Of a stretch of DNA of 64,000 nucleotides, positions 35,201 through 49,000 are shown one piece after another. Origin of the DNA: Chenopodium formosanum (lineage: Eukaryota > Streptophyta > Magnoliopsida > Caryophyllales > Amaranthaceae). The first letter of the stretch is position 1. Every line of letters begins with the position of its first letter. A program made the position numbers and the translations under genes. The DNA lies in the NCBI GenBank assembly GCA_024500155.1, contig CM044880.1:3224001-3288000 (forward strand), written 5' to 3'. The notes beneath the pieces are model-generated. The model saw nothing but the letters and a program-made list of their open reading frames with translations, had not been told where the DNA came from and searched no databases.

Positions 35201-38200
35201 TTTACCGGTTTACAATTTGCACCGAATTCATCAACTCAAGCCTACCACGAACATTTATGACAACATATTTATGACAACATATAATTATCATATATGGTTC
35301 CAAACAGCATTATATGACCCTGAGACGTATTCCCTAAAATCAAAAGGCTTTTCCGCACCGTACCCCGAAACCTCCAAAATTTCTCAAAAAGCGTGGATAT
35401 AAGCCTTTAATTTTGAAATTTTTTAACTTTTTTCGTCCGAAAAAAAAAAATTGCCGAAATATAAACCATGGTCCCCAATACCTTCCGGGAGTCCAATTGG
35501 GTGGGTGTATCCATCCAATTTGCCTTTAAACGACCAATTTACCGGCTTACAACTTGCACCGACTTCATTAAATCAAGCCTACCACGAACATTTATGTCAA
35601 CATATAATGATCATATATGTTTCCAAACGGAATTATATGACCCCGAGATGTATCCGTTAAAATCTCAAGTCTTTTCGACACCGGGCCCTGAAACCTACAA
35701 AATTTCTCAAAATCGTGGATATTAGTATTCAATTTTGGAATTTTATGACTTTTTTTCGCCTAGAAAAAAAAATTGCCGAAATGTTGACCATGGCCCCTAT
35801 TACCCTCTGCTACCCTAATTAGATGGGTGAAACCTTCCGATTTGCCTTTAAACGACCAATTTACAACTTGCACCGATTTCATTAATTCAAGCCTACCACA
35901 AACATTTATGACAACATATAATTATCATATATGATTCCAAAGGGCATTATATGACCCCGAGATGTATTCCCTAAAATCTGAAGGCTTTTCGGCACCGTGC
36001 CCCGAAACCTCCAAAAGTTATCAAAAAGCGTGGACATAAGCCTTTAATTTTGGAATTTTTTGACTTTTTTTGCACGGAAATAAAAATTGCCAAATATTAA
36101 CCATTGTCCCTAATACCTTCCGGGAGTCCAATTGGGTGGGTGTTTCCATCCAATTTGCCTTTAAACGGCCAATTTACCGGCTTAGAACTTGCACCGATTT
36201 CATTAAAATCAAGCTTACCACGAACATTTATGACAACATATAAAGATCAGATATAGTTCCAAACAGAATTATATGATCTCGATGTGTAACACCTAAAATC
36301 TCAAGTCTTTTCGACAACAGGCCATAAAACCTACAAAATTTCTCAAAAAGTGTGGATATTAGCATTCAATTTTGGAATTTTTTAACTTTTTTCGCAAGGA
36401 AAAAAAAAAAATTGCCGAAATGTTTGTCATGGTCCTTATTATCATCCGGGGTCCAATTGGGTGGGTAGAACCTTCCAATTTGCCTTTAAACAACTAATTT
36501 ACCGGTTTACAACTAGCACAAATTTCATCAACTCAAGCCTACCACGAACATTTATGACAACATATAATGATCATATATGGTTCAAAACGACATTATATGA
36601 CCCCGATATGTATTCCCTAAAATCTGAAGGCTTTTAGACACCGTGTCCTAAAACCTCCAAAATTTCTCAAAAAGCGTGGATATAAGCCTTCAATTTTGGA
36701 ATTTTTTGACTTTTTTTCGCCCGGAAATAAAAATTGCAGAAATTTTTACCATGGTCCCTTATAACCTCCGTGAGTCAAATTGGTTGGGTGTATCCATCCA
36801 ATTTTCCTTTAAACGGCCAATTTATCGGCTTACAATTTGCACCGATTTCATTAAATCAAGCCTACCACAAACATTTATGACAACATATAATGATCATACA
36901 TGGTTCCAAACAGAATTATATGACCCCGAGAAGTATCCCATAAAATTTCACGTCGACACCTGGGCCTCTCAAAACCCTGGATATTAGCATTCAATTCAAT
37001 TTTGGAATTTTATGACTTTTTTTCGCCTGGATAAAAAATTGCCGAAATGTTTACCATGGTCCATATACCCTCTGCTAGCATAATTGGATGGGTGAAACCA
37101 TCCGATTTGCCTTTAAACAACCAATTTACCGGTTGACAACTTGCACTGATTTCATTAACTCAAGCCTACCACGAACATTTATGACAACATATAATGATCA
37201 TATATGGTTCAAAACGGCATTATATGACCCCGAGATGTATTCCCTAAAATCTAAAGGCTTTTCGGCAATCGTGCCCTGAAACCTCCAAAATTTCTCGAAA
37301 AGCGTGGATATAAGCCTTTAATTTTGAAATTTTTTGACTTTTTTTCGTCTGGAAAAAAAAAAGCCGAAATATTAACCATGGTCCCCAATACCTTCCGGGA
37401 GTCCAATTCGGTGGGTGTATCCATCTAATTTGCCTTTAAACGGCCAATTTACCGGCTTACAACTTGCACCGACTTCATTAAATCAAGCCTACCACGAACA
37501 TTTATGACAACATATAATGATCATATATGGTTCCAAACGGAATTATATGACCCCGAGATGTAACCGTTAAAATCTCAAGTCTTTTCGACACCGGGCCCTG
37601 AAACCTACAAAATTTCTCAAACTCGTGGATATTAACATTCAATTTTGGAATTTTATGACTTTTTTTCGCCTAGAAAAAAAAATTGCGGAAATGTTTACCA
37701 TGGTACCTATTACCCTCTGCTAGCCTAATTAGATGGGTGAAACCTTCCGATTTGCCTTTAAACGACCAATTTACCAGTTTATAACTTGCACAGATTTATG
37801 ACAACATATAATTATCATATTATTCATATATGATTCCAAACGGCATTATATGACCCCGAGATGTATACCCTAAAATCAAAATGCTTTTCTGCACCGTGCC
37901 CCGAAACCTCCAAAATTTCTCAAAAAGCGTGGATAAAAGCCTTTAATTTTGGAATTTTTTGACTTTTTTCGCCCAGAAATAAAAATTGCCGAAATATTAA
38001 CCGTGGTCCCTAATACCCTCCGGGAGTCCAATTGGGTGGGTGTATCCATCTAATTTGCCTTTAACGGCCAAATTAACGGTTTACAACTTGCACCGATTAC
38101 ATTAAATCAAGCCTGCTACGAACATTTATGACAACATATAATGATCATAAATGGTTCTAAACGGCATTATATGACCTCGAGATGTATCCCCTAAAATTTA

Positions 38201-41200
38201 AAGGTCTCTTGGAAACCAGGTCTCAAAACCTCCAAAATTTCTCAAAAAGCGTGGATCTTAGTATTTAATTTTGGAATAGTTTGACATTTTATCACTCGAA
38301 AATAAAAAATTGCCGAAATGTATACCATGGTCCCTAGTATCCTCCGGGAGTCCAATTGGATGGGTGGAACCATCCAATTTGCCTTCAAACGGCCAATTTA
38401 CCGGTTTACAACTTGTACCAATTTCATTAACTGAAGTCTACCACAATTTTTTTATGACAACATACAATGATCATATATGGTTTCAAACGGCATTATATGA
38501 CCTCGAGATGTATTCATTAAAATCTCACCAGGCCCCGAAACCTCCAAAATTTCTCAAAAAGCATGGTCATTAGCTTTCAAATTTGGAAAATTTTGACTTT
38601 TTCCACATGGAATAAAAATAGCCGAAATTTTTATCATAATCCCTAATATCCTCTAGGAGTCCAATTGAGTGGGTGGTACCATCCCATTGAACAATTTGCC
38701 TTTAAACGGTCAATTTACCGGTTTACAACTTGCACCGATTTACCGGTTTACAATGACCAATTTAATTAACTTTCACCGAACTTGACTTGAACCAAAATTG
38801 ACCCAAACCCATTTTAACCCGTCAAAACCCGAATTTAACCCGACTTGTTACTAACCTGACCTGAATTCAACTCGACCCGTTCCTAACCTGACCCAAATTT
38901 AACCCAACCCGTTACAAACCCGACCCAAAATCAACCCGACTTGTTATTGACCTGACCTAAATTAAACCTGACTTGTAATTGACCTATCCTGAATTTTACC
39001 ACCCAAAAATTCAACTCTATTTGTTACTAACTCGACTCGAAATTAACAAGACTTGACCCAAATTCAACCCAAATTATTCCTGACCTGATTTCAAATCACC
39101 TTAAATGCAGTTTAGACCACCTTATTATTGTTGATCAAAGCATTTTGTCTAGGGAGACCAAGTCAGTTTAGCCAGCAAAAGAAAGAAACATTATCCTCAA
39201 ATTTAAGAGTTAAATATAGTATATATTTGTCGTATGGTCAAAGGAGATAATTATCTTCCTGCATTATAAACTATATTTCCCTAGTATATTGCCATATATA
39301 TTATAGTCAAAGGAAATAATTAGCTTGATAAAAATGATAATTATCTATTTATAGTTAGTTGAACCCGAATATGACCTGACTTGAAAATGACCCGACCTGA
39401 TTGTAACCTGCAAATTATTGACTTGAACATAACCCGACTTGAATCCGAGAATGACCCGATTTGGAAATGACCCAACCTCATTATAACCCGCAAATTATTG
39501 ATTTCAACCGAATCCGACTCGAACACGAGAATTACCTTAACCCGTTTTAACCCGTGAAAACCTGAAATAAACCCGACCTATTGTTCACCCGACCCGAATG
39601 TAACCCAACCTGTTGTTAACCCGACTTAAACCCGATAAGAAGTATGACCCGACGTGACCCGACCCAACCCAAACCCAACCCGCATAGGTCTTGACCTGAC
39701 CCACTCTTACCCGACCCGTTTACCCGAATTGACTTGCTAGTATGCAGCTAGGTAATGTGATATGAGCACAAGATATTGCAATTGCATTTAATTAAACAAA
39801 AAAAAAGGTGATAAAATTAGCCAAAACAACAATGTTTTAAATGATTAACCTTATTACGGTTCAGCATCACAGCTTTATCCATTGCCTTCATTGCGAATAG
39901 TTCTCCCGAACCTTTCAGCTCCACCAAATGAACACTGCAGCAAGCAAAAGATTAAAACAATAATAATAATAATGAAGCCAATAAACTAATTGGCATATAA
40001 TTCAATTAGCATGCTAGGAAGAACAGGATTTGACAATGATTACAATAAACAATATATATAAGCGACTGCAGCAAATTTTTAAATTTAAAAGACTATCATC
40101 CAGTCAAGTAATGGTGAAACAAAAATGAATAGAGTATATAGCAGAATGAGAGAACTGATTAAAGAACTCATCATTTTGTCATTTACAGGCAAATTAGTGA
40201 TGCTTATTACCATCTGTGGTCAAGACTCAAGACAGAGTAAGATTTCATCAATGAGGGCTAACTAGGTCATTTATATCTTGAAAGGTAGTGTAAACATATT
40301 CATATAAGGTGATAATATTTTTTTTTCAAAAAAAAATTGAAAAATTTGTAGAAGGAACTTGCCGAATGTGCTACATAAAGGTAGTTCTTGATGGATTCTC
40401 CTATCAAAGAATCTATATCTATATCTATACTTATATATTGAAAAATGTTCCTCAAAATGTCGATGTGCCACGTGTATCTATTCTCGCATACCACGCGTAT
40501 CCAACTATCCGTTCTCACACTAGCATCATGTCACATCATCATTTTATGTCATGGTTAACTAAAAATGCATATGAAGGGGTTTGAACAATGAACACTACAC
40601 CTCATTAAATAAAGACCAAACCTATTATCATCTTACCCACAAACAAATCAAGTTCTATCTATCTACATAAAAATATATATAAATTTTAGTATGGAGATTT
40701 ATAAAAGTAAATAATTTATTACTCCCGTTGTATTGTTATAACTATAATTTTCAGACAATTAAAAAATAAGAAGTTTTTCAAGCTCTTTAATAATTATATA
40801 TATATATAAAAGGCCCTCAAAGTAACACCCAGACAACACCCAAATCACACACTAGTTTGTTAACTTAAAACTATGTGGAGATTAGGATATGAGCCAAGCA
40901 CTCAAGCGGTTTCCTCGTGCAAAATGCAATCAAGTGTAAACACATCAAACACATGTTTTTGCTCAATGTCGCAAACGAGATATAAAACCGGTACTCACAT
41001 CAATTTGAACAAAGCAAAACTAATACAAGGAGCCTACTGCCAAAAGTATGGGGGGTGGAGGAAGCATTTTAAAAGTTAAACAACAATACCTTCCAGTATC
41101 ACCACATCCCAATGGTTTTATGGGCTTAAAATGATCCAAACCAATTTTTTCACCACCAGCAGTAATCTAAAATGCCAAAGAGATTCAGCAAAAAGCCTTA

Positions 41201-44200
41201 GTAACTAAAATATTTTAGAGGATACACTCGTTAATACAGAACGAAAGTTTTTTAACCAAACATGACAACGTATGTATAACCCTATCAAACCTTTTGGATT
41301 GCAGCCCAAGTGGCGGAGCCCTTCTTATGGGGCTTTGGGTAAACAGGTTCAGAATGAATTGCCCACAGGTCTTCTGGCCTCTGGAAAACAAGTAATACCA
41401 AAAGGCTGCTTCAGCAACAGGTCAACATAATTGTCTAAATTATGCAGCCAGATAATTTTCTTTATCCGGGTATTGGTGATGCTCACAGAGATAACTAGCT
41501 AAGAATTGGTAAAAGTACTTCGGTTGCCTCATAATTAATTTTGTACTTTGGATTGACATGAAAACTAAGATATTTTATTAGTTAAATAAATAAAAATGAT
41601 AGTATAAAATGAAGGAAAACATAGTTATGTTAAAGTGTTGGAAATGAGGAGAAAAAGAGAAATAGTCCGGAAACGTCAAAATAAGTGTGATAGGGATGTG
41701 TAAAGTTATTTATAGGACACCCCATAATGGAATGTGTTAAGTTAATTTACAGGTAATTATTGATTGTCTAAAGTAATTAATTTTGTACTTTGGATTGACA
41801 TGAAAACTAAGATATTTTATTAGTTAAATAAATAAAAATGATAGTATAAAATGAAGGAAAACATAGTTATGTTAAAGTGTTGGAAATGAGGAGAAAAAGA
41901 GAAATAGCCCGGAAACGTCAAAATAAGTGTGATAGGGATGTGTAAAGTTATTTATAGGACACCCCATAATGGAATGTGTTAAGTTAATTTACAGGTAACT
42001 ATTGATTGTCTAAAGTAATTAAATGCCAAAAATATGACTATGATCAGGTAAGCTAGGAGTTAATAATCCTAAAATGCTGAACAAGAAAGGTACCTTACCA
42101 AATTGGCATCGGGAAGTTCTCGAACAGCTTCATCAACATTTTCTGCAGTAGCTTTGACCTGAAAGTTGAATGGGAAAGAAAAAACCGAGGCTCTCAAACG
42201 TTGTTGCAATAAAAAAAATAATAGACGGAAAAATAAGGAAATTTCAGCTATTTGAAACAGAAAAATATGAAAATTGTTAGTAAACTGACAGCATACCAGC
42301 CAAACTACATGTAAAATTGCCAAAAGATTCAAACCTAAAAACAAGAGAGAGAGCCCATATATACTTTATCAGGATCCCTAACATGACTACAGAAGTACAG
42401 ATGTATGGAATCACACATTAAACATGAATGACCTAGAACGAATCATTGTGAAACAGAAGAATATGCACAATAATCACAATCAAAATTTTTGTCACCAGAA
42501 TCTAATTCGATTAGATTCCTTCCTCAATAATAAATGGTTTCATTACAAGTATATATAGTTTGTGTGTGTGTGTGTGTGTGGGCGGGGGGAGTATACACAC
42601 ACATGACAACATCACATGTAGATCACCAGTATTTAACAGTTAACCGGCCTATTTCAACATATATGTAAGAGCTTTTTCTAATAACTGATGAACCCAATGT
42701 GTAAGAGCTTTTTCCAATAACTGACGAACCCAATGTGTAAGAGCTTTTTCTAATAACTGATGAACCCTATGTGTGCTAAATTAGTATGTAACCATTAAAA
42801 TGCCAAACTAAATTTCAATAAATTACTACAGTTCAGTAAAGCTGCAGCTTATGTTTTTACAATACCTACATAATAAGATGCTTGGACTTGGATATGAGTT
42901 TTGAACTCTGGCACAGATTATGGAAAACTTTCAAATTCAAAATGATGGGGGCAGGGCTAAGGAATTTAAGTGTAGTGCCGATTGCATACCATGCCTTAAA
43001 GTTGAGTGGGGAAGGGAGGGTTAAAGCGTGTTATGTAATTCTAGTGGCCTTACATGATATAGAGTGTTAGACCAAATAACATACCACTTTAGCACTTTGT
43101 TGTTCTGTTCTCTCTGACAGTCGGTTACGTAATGGTTCAACATGATCACTTCCATCTAATTGCACTCCTATAAAGTATTGCAACTCCCCCTAGACAAAAA
43201 TACAAGAGAACATAAAACAATGAAATTGAGGAACAAATTTATGTTGTAAAAATAAATCCCAAATCCGAATGCATTTAACAGCTTGGATTTGTTTTAAGTC
43301 ATAACTTGATTTAATGTATCAAATACTAATCTTGTATACCTTCTGATCTCTCATAGGTTGCAAATGAAACAAGTTCCAAAACTTCTTCCCTGTAAACCAC
43401 AAGTTATACAGTTATACACTAGCCGAAGAATGAAAAATTCAAGCTCAATCCAAACAGTTGTAGATCGTCGATCAATGCTCACAACAATTTTAAACTACTA
43501 TGTTTCCCTCTGTTTACATGTCAAAGCTATACGCTTACCACTTTTAGTGTAATTTATTAATTGAACGGTGATATCCCGCTGCTCCCTGATAGCATCTCGT
43601 ATTTTTTGGACTGTGGCCTGATCTGTTTCTGGTCCCTGAAGAAATCTACAAGTTTGATGAAGACATAAATGGAAGCAATATTAGTTAAAATAACAAGGCA
43701 GAGAATAGCCTGCACAAAATCAGATATAAATAAAAGTTTTGAACTCTTAACTTCCTTAGCACTTAAGATGAGACATTTCAAAGCAAACAATCAGTAAGTA
43801 CACGCACTAAAATGTGAAACATATTCATGTTAGAGGCAAGAAAATTGGCAAACTGGAATGTATTCAATGGATGAAATAACATTGCATCAAGTTCAAGCTC
43901 ACTGATGAGCATTCAAATTAAGATACTGTAACACGCATCAACACCAATTTCAAGCTTAAATAGTTTACTGAACTGCAAATTCACTAGATGAAGTTCACAT
44001 TAGACTTATTTATAGCTCCACATGCATTAATGCCCAAAATAAAAATGTTTGATGATACATAATAATTCTGCATTTACAAGCATTAACACAATCATGTGGC
44101 TAACCTGATTATGATCCATAGTGTTAGTTATGATAAAAAAAGAGGGATAAACATGTGCCTCACTGCTCAAGTTGATTTGCTAAAGGGATTCTTAATATAT

Positions 44201-45997
44201 ATACTGACATTTATATTTCAATCCTTAGTACTGAGTAAGATTTATAGTCACAGTTTCAGGTTCATAGCAGTGAAGCCAGTGATTACCCCACAAGTAAGTA
44301 CAAGGTAGCCACTATCAATTTAAGAGACTTAAGTGGTTATACGAAGTAGTCTTTAACCATAAAGAGTCAACAGTACATGCAATCCCCAGCAATAACCTCC
44401 TCATAGACGAGGAAAGAGCATAAATAGGATAAGAATAATTCATACCTACAATTTCTTCCCAAAATTTCCTCTCGCGTGAACTCTGTCAATTCAAGAAAGC
44501 TATCGGATGCAAAAATCTGCAAAATGAAGCAGAGAGCTCGAGTCAGTTTCTGGAAAGCTAATGAGCCTCAATTTTTACTTAAAGATAAAATAACTTGATT
44601 TCTGGAGGCTTAGGATTTAGGAACTCCAAGAAATATTATGTCAGGATTAGTAACATCGTAACGTATAGGACAAGTGGATAAACTAATCCACAACTAAAAA
44701 TTTCTTCTGCAACACTAAACATACAATTGGATTATCTGGAAGCCTGGGATCAGTAATCACAAAATTCTTCTCAATACGCTCTAATGTTGTTGCTAAATCA
44801 ATTCCTTGTCGTATGTCTCTTTCTCTTTCTGCACGCTCCCAGCTGTCAGGACGATCTATGTCTTTTGGTATAAGAAATTCTGGCTCAAGACTTGGTTGTC
44901 GTTCATGCTTTGCAGAAGACCTCCCTTTAAAACTGCAAACAAGCAAGAGTTTTGTGAAACAATGTTTTTATAGTGATGTGGATCTAAGTAAAGCCACAGA
45001 GAAAGTAATAAGGATAGGCGCATGATTAAGAATTCTCGTCAATCACAACCAGCAAGATGAGCACAAATTCCAATCAGTGTCTTTGGTTTCAACAAAATTG
45101 TCAACCTAATGAACAAGCACAGTGCTCATCTAGGAAATTTACTTGAACTAGGGATACTAATTAAACTGGGAATCCTACTTTCTCAAGCAGAGTGAAAACA
45201 TGCAAGCTGAATCTAGACTAAATAGAAACTAAGTAAAAGAGAACACAGCCAAAAGAATGTCGAAAAGAAGGAAGAATTCCTTGCCACATAGATTTTCTAG
45301 TCTACGATAACACAATGACCTATAACATAATGAACTTCAAGTTATTACACTCACCCCAATAAAGAAATACGCGCAGATTTTCTAGAGCTCTTGTCAGAAT
45401 CTTTACTAGATGCGTCAAATTTAGGAGTCTCCCTACCAGGTGTTGACAGCCTACCAGGAGTTCCCACATTGTCAATTTCTGCAGATTTTGGCAGCATATA
45501 ATCGAGATTGAATTTCCCTGCAACCTCCTGTTTTTCAGCATTGATGTTACTCACACTAAGAGATCGTGGTTGCTTCACAGTTTGAACAACCTCTATTATG
45601 GAACCCAATGCTGCTTCCTTCTGACGAGCTGATGCATCAGACAATTGAAAGTAAAATTTGTCATGCATAACAAGACATGTACAACATTAGAGAAGAACAA
45701 GGAAAACAATAAATTCTTACCATCATAACGGATAAGTGACTTTGGCAAGCCATTAGGACGTAACGCCTTGTCATTTATTCCTTCGGTGAATTTACTGACC
45801 TCGACCTGCATTCTGTTGCAACAAAGTCAACTTCAGGTGAAGTCACAAATTGTAGTTGACATCAGCCCACATTAGAAAATGTACCTCTTGAAATTGCTAC
45901 TAACTTGAACATATTCCTAGTCTGTAGAACATCTAGAAGTTGGAAATGAAGCCAGTAAATACACCCAAAACACATGATTTTATTAAAGTTCTCTTTG

Positions 45998-46049
<52 letters not shown>

Positions 46050-49000
46050 TCTGTACTCCTTTTTCCATGCTCCTATATTATTTAACACATTGACTAATTT
46101 TTTCTGCAATTTTGTATGCAACAATATACTAGCATTTTTGCGTCAATTCATAGTTTACGCATTCAACAAGCCAACATCCAAACTAATTCAAAACCACAAA
46201 AGTGGCCAACACAGAACAAAATAACTCCTCTACTTTGCCAAACATTTTGTTGAGAAATACACTTTATGCATTTAGAACATTCACCTACACTCAGATGCAC
46301 AGTACTTTGAATTCCTTGTTCTAACCAAACTAACTAAGCACAAAGACAAGTTTTGAACTGAATTGCGTTGAATGGAAATACCTTGTGAAAAAAAAAAAAA
46401 AACCCAACTTGGATCTATAAATTAAATCAACAGGGAGAACATCGAGTAACAACTCACAACCATATAACAACACACAAGTAAAACCCCATTATTCAGGTTC
46501 AATACACTACACAATCTCCTAACCTCCATCAAATGTACTACTTACTACTACCAGCATGTCTGATAGATGGTAATTATATTGTCGTAATGGGAACGAATTA
46601 AACTATAATTCTGCAACGAAATCATCATTATATTGTCCATCGTAAATGATAATGCAATCCCTATCACAAAACTTGTGTTTTTCTTAAAATTTCCATTAAC
46701 ACTCAATAGTCAATACCACCCCTCAAGCAGTAATCATGGGCATCCAGATTAGACTTTCCTCACAAAATTTTGTACATATTCATTCTCGTTACCATCATTT
46801 ATAACCCGATACCAATCGGGAAGTATTAATCGACCACGGAAACCATTGCTAACAATTATAATAGCACAAATCACAACTAATCATCAATCAAAGCAAATGG
46901 CACTAGTAAATTAAGAACCCTAGACAAACCCCAATTTCCTTCTAACCCACAAACTAAGATTAAAGAACATTAAATTTAGAGAGAAAGAGGAGAAGAGAGA
47001 GAAGGTACCCAATAAATTTGATGACACGACCCTTATCATCTCGAATAGGGGTAATGGTAAGAAGGTTCCAGAAAGGGGTACCATCCTTCTTGTAATTCAA
47101 CAATCTGCCGCAATAACTGGTCCCATTTTTCACCGCCTGTCTTATCTTCTCCACCTCGTTCTGGTCTGTTTCTGGCCCCTGCAAAAATCGGCTGCAACCA
47201 AATACAAAATATATGAATTATCCGCCATTGTTGAAGCTTCAAAGCTTTTTTTTTAAGCAGGAGGAGAGAGAAAGAAAGCAAATTGCAGGGGATAATGAAG
47301 GAAGGAAACTAACTGGTGTTTCCATGGAAATTGCGGGAAATTTTTGAGAGGAGATCACTTTTGAGTATGAGTGGCAATTGGTAAATGAAAGGAGTCGCAA
47401 GCTCTCACATCGGTCGTATTGGAGGTTAGCGTAGGGTTTATAGGTTTTTTTTTTTTTGGCGGTTTGACATCCTCCGTTAAAAGCTAATTTTACCGTGAAT
47501 TCTTGTAATCTTATTATATTCCGTAGTTAAAATTGGTTTTACTTCCGGTTAATTTGATTTGGTTTGTGTCATTTATAGTTATAAAGATGAATTATTTCAT
47601 TCAATTTAGGTCACCCAATATCAAGTGATTCAAAACTAAAACGAAGTATTGATTATTATAATTGTTTAAACAAAAAAGGTACAGTAATGGGAAATTTTAA
47701 TAAGCAGAACATTAAGAGATTCTTCTTATGAGGGAAACTCCTAATCCGAGAATCTTCTTATAGTCCTGTGAATATATGTATTTGAATATCAATTTTTTAA
47801 TACTTGTAAATTTTAGGAAAATTTCACATTTACTACCAGGGAAAGCACCATGTTTCACATTTGCTACCCATCTAAAATTTTATTTTATTTTACTACCACC
47901 GAAACACACTAAATTTCATAATCACTACCATTTAACGGATCCGTTACGATTTCCGTTAAGTTTATTAAAAAAAAGTTAAAAATTAAAAAATAATTAAAAT
48001 AAAAAAAAAACCACCCTCCCCCTCCCCTGCCATCCCCTGCCACCCCCTGCCCTCCCCCCCTGCCGGCGTCCGGCGCCTAGAACTTCAGCCGGCGCCGGCG
48101 CGTACCCACCCCCTCCCTTTCCCCCACCCCTACGCAGCCAACGCGAACCCCCTCCCTTTTTCCCGTTCTCGCTGCCCCGACCAACCACCCCAAGCCGAAA
48201 CCAAAACCACCCCCGGAATCAGCCCCCAACCCCGTTCCCTCCCTCCACCGAATCGACCCCCTCCCCTTCCTCGTCCCCCGTTCCCTTATCAGCCACAATC
48301 GGAATTCCCTGCCACCAAAACCACCCTAAACGAAACCCTAAAACTTGTTTAGGGTGGTTTCGAGCAGGGGGTTTAGGGTTGGGGTTGTTAGTTTTGGGTG
48401 GGGAGGGGAAGGGTTTCAATTCCGCCGGCGTTGGCTGCAGCTTGGGTGCTGGCCGCCGGTAGGGGGAGGGGGGAGGGTGGTTGACGGGGAGGGCTATGGT
48501 TTTTTGGGTGGGTGGTTTTTAATATTTTTTATTTTAATTTTTTTTTAATTTATTTTTTTAATTTATTTAATTTTTTTTTAATAAACTTAACGGATCCGTT
48601 AAGTGGTAGTGATTATGAAATTTAGTGTGTTTCGGTGGTAGTAAAATAAAATAAATTTTTAGATGGGTAGCAAATGTGAAACATGGTGCTTTCCCTGATA
48701 GTAAATGTGAAATTTTCCTAAATTTTAATTATAATAATGACTTAATTTATGAGATTGAAATCGTGAATAAAGAGAAGTAAATAGAAATTAGAGAGAGAAA
48801 ATTGTTATGATTCTTATGAATGACACTTGCGAAAGCTGTGACATGGTCATTGTCGCCTAATGTACACTTACCTCTACTTTAGGGAAGAAACTCAACAAAT
48901 AAACTTCAACAAGAATAAGATTGTGGTACATAACAAAAGAAAATACACACATAAAAATAAGCTTACCAATTGCGTCCAACAACTTCCTTAGAAGAGTAGC

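Noticed and set aside
33874..38573. Row of small proteins in the satellite array
   Set aside because: The frames repeat with the monomer, overlap each other in other frames, and have no start context or recognised family, so they are not annotated as genes.
40873..41079. 68-codon open frame in PHOT2 intron 12
   Set aside because: No family resemblance; it lies between two recognised PHOT2 exons and beside a possible small insertion.
48077..48548. Gly/Arg-rich open frames in the GC-rich MULE interior
   Set aside because: Low-complexity frames created by GC-rich sequence; no domain and no splice or start evidence.
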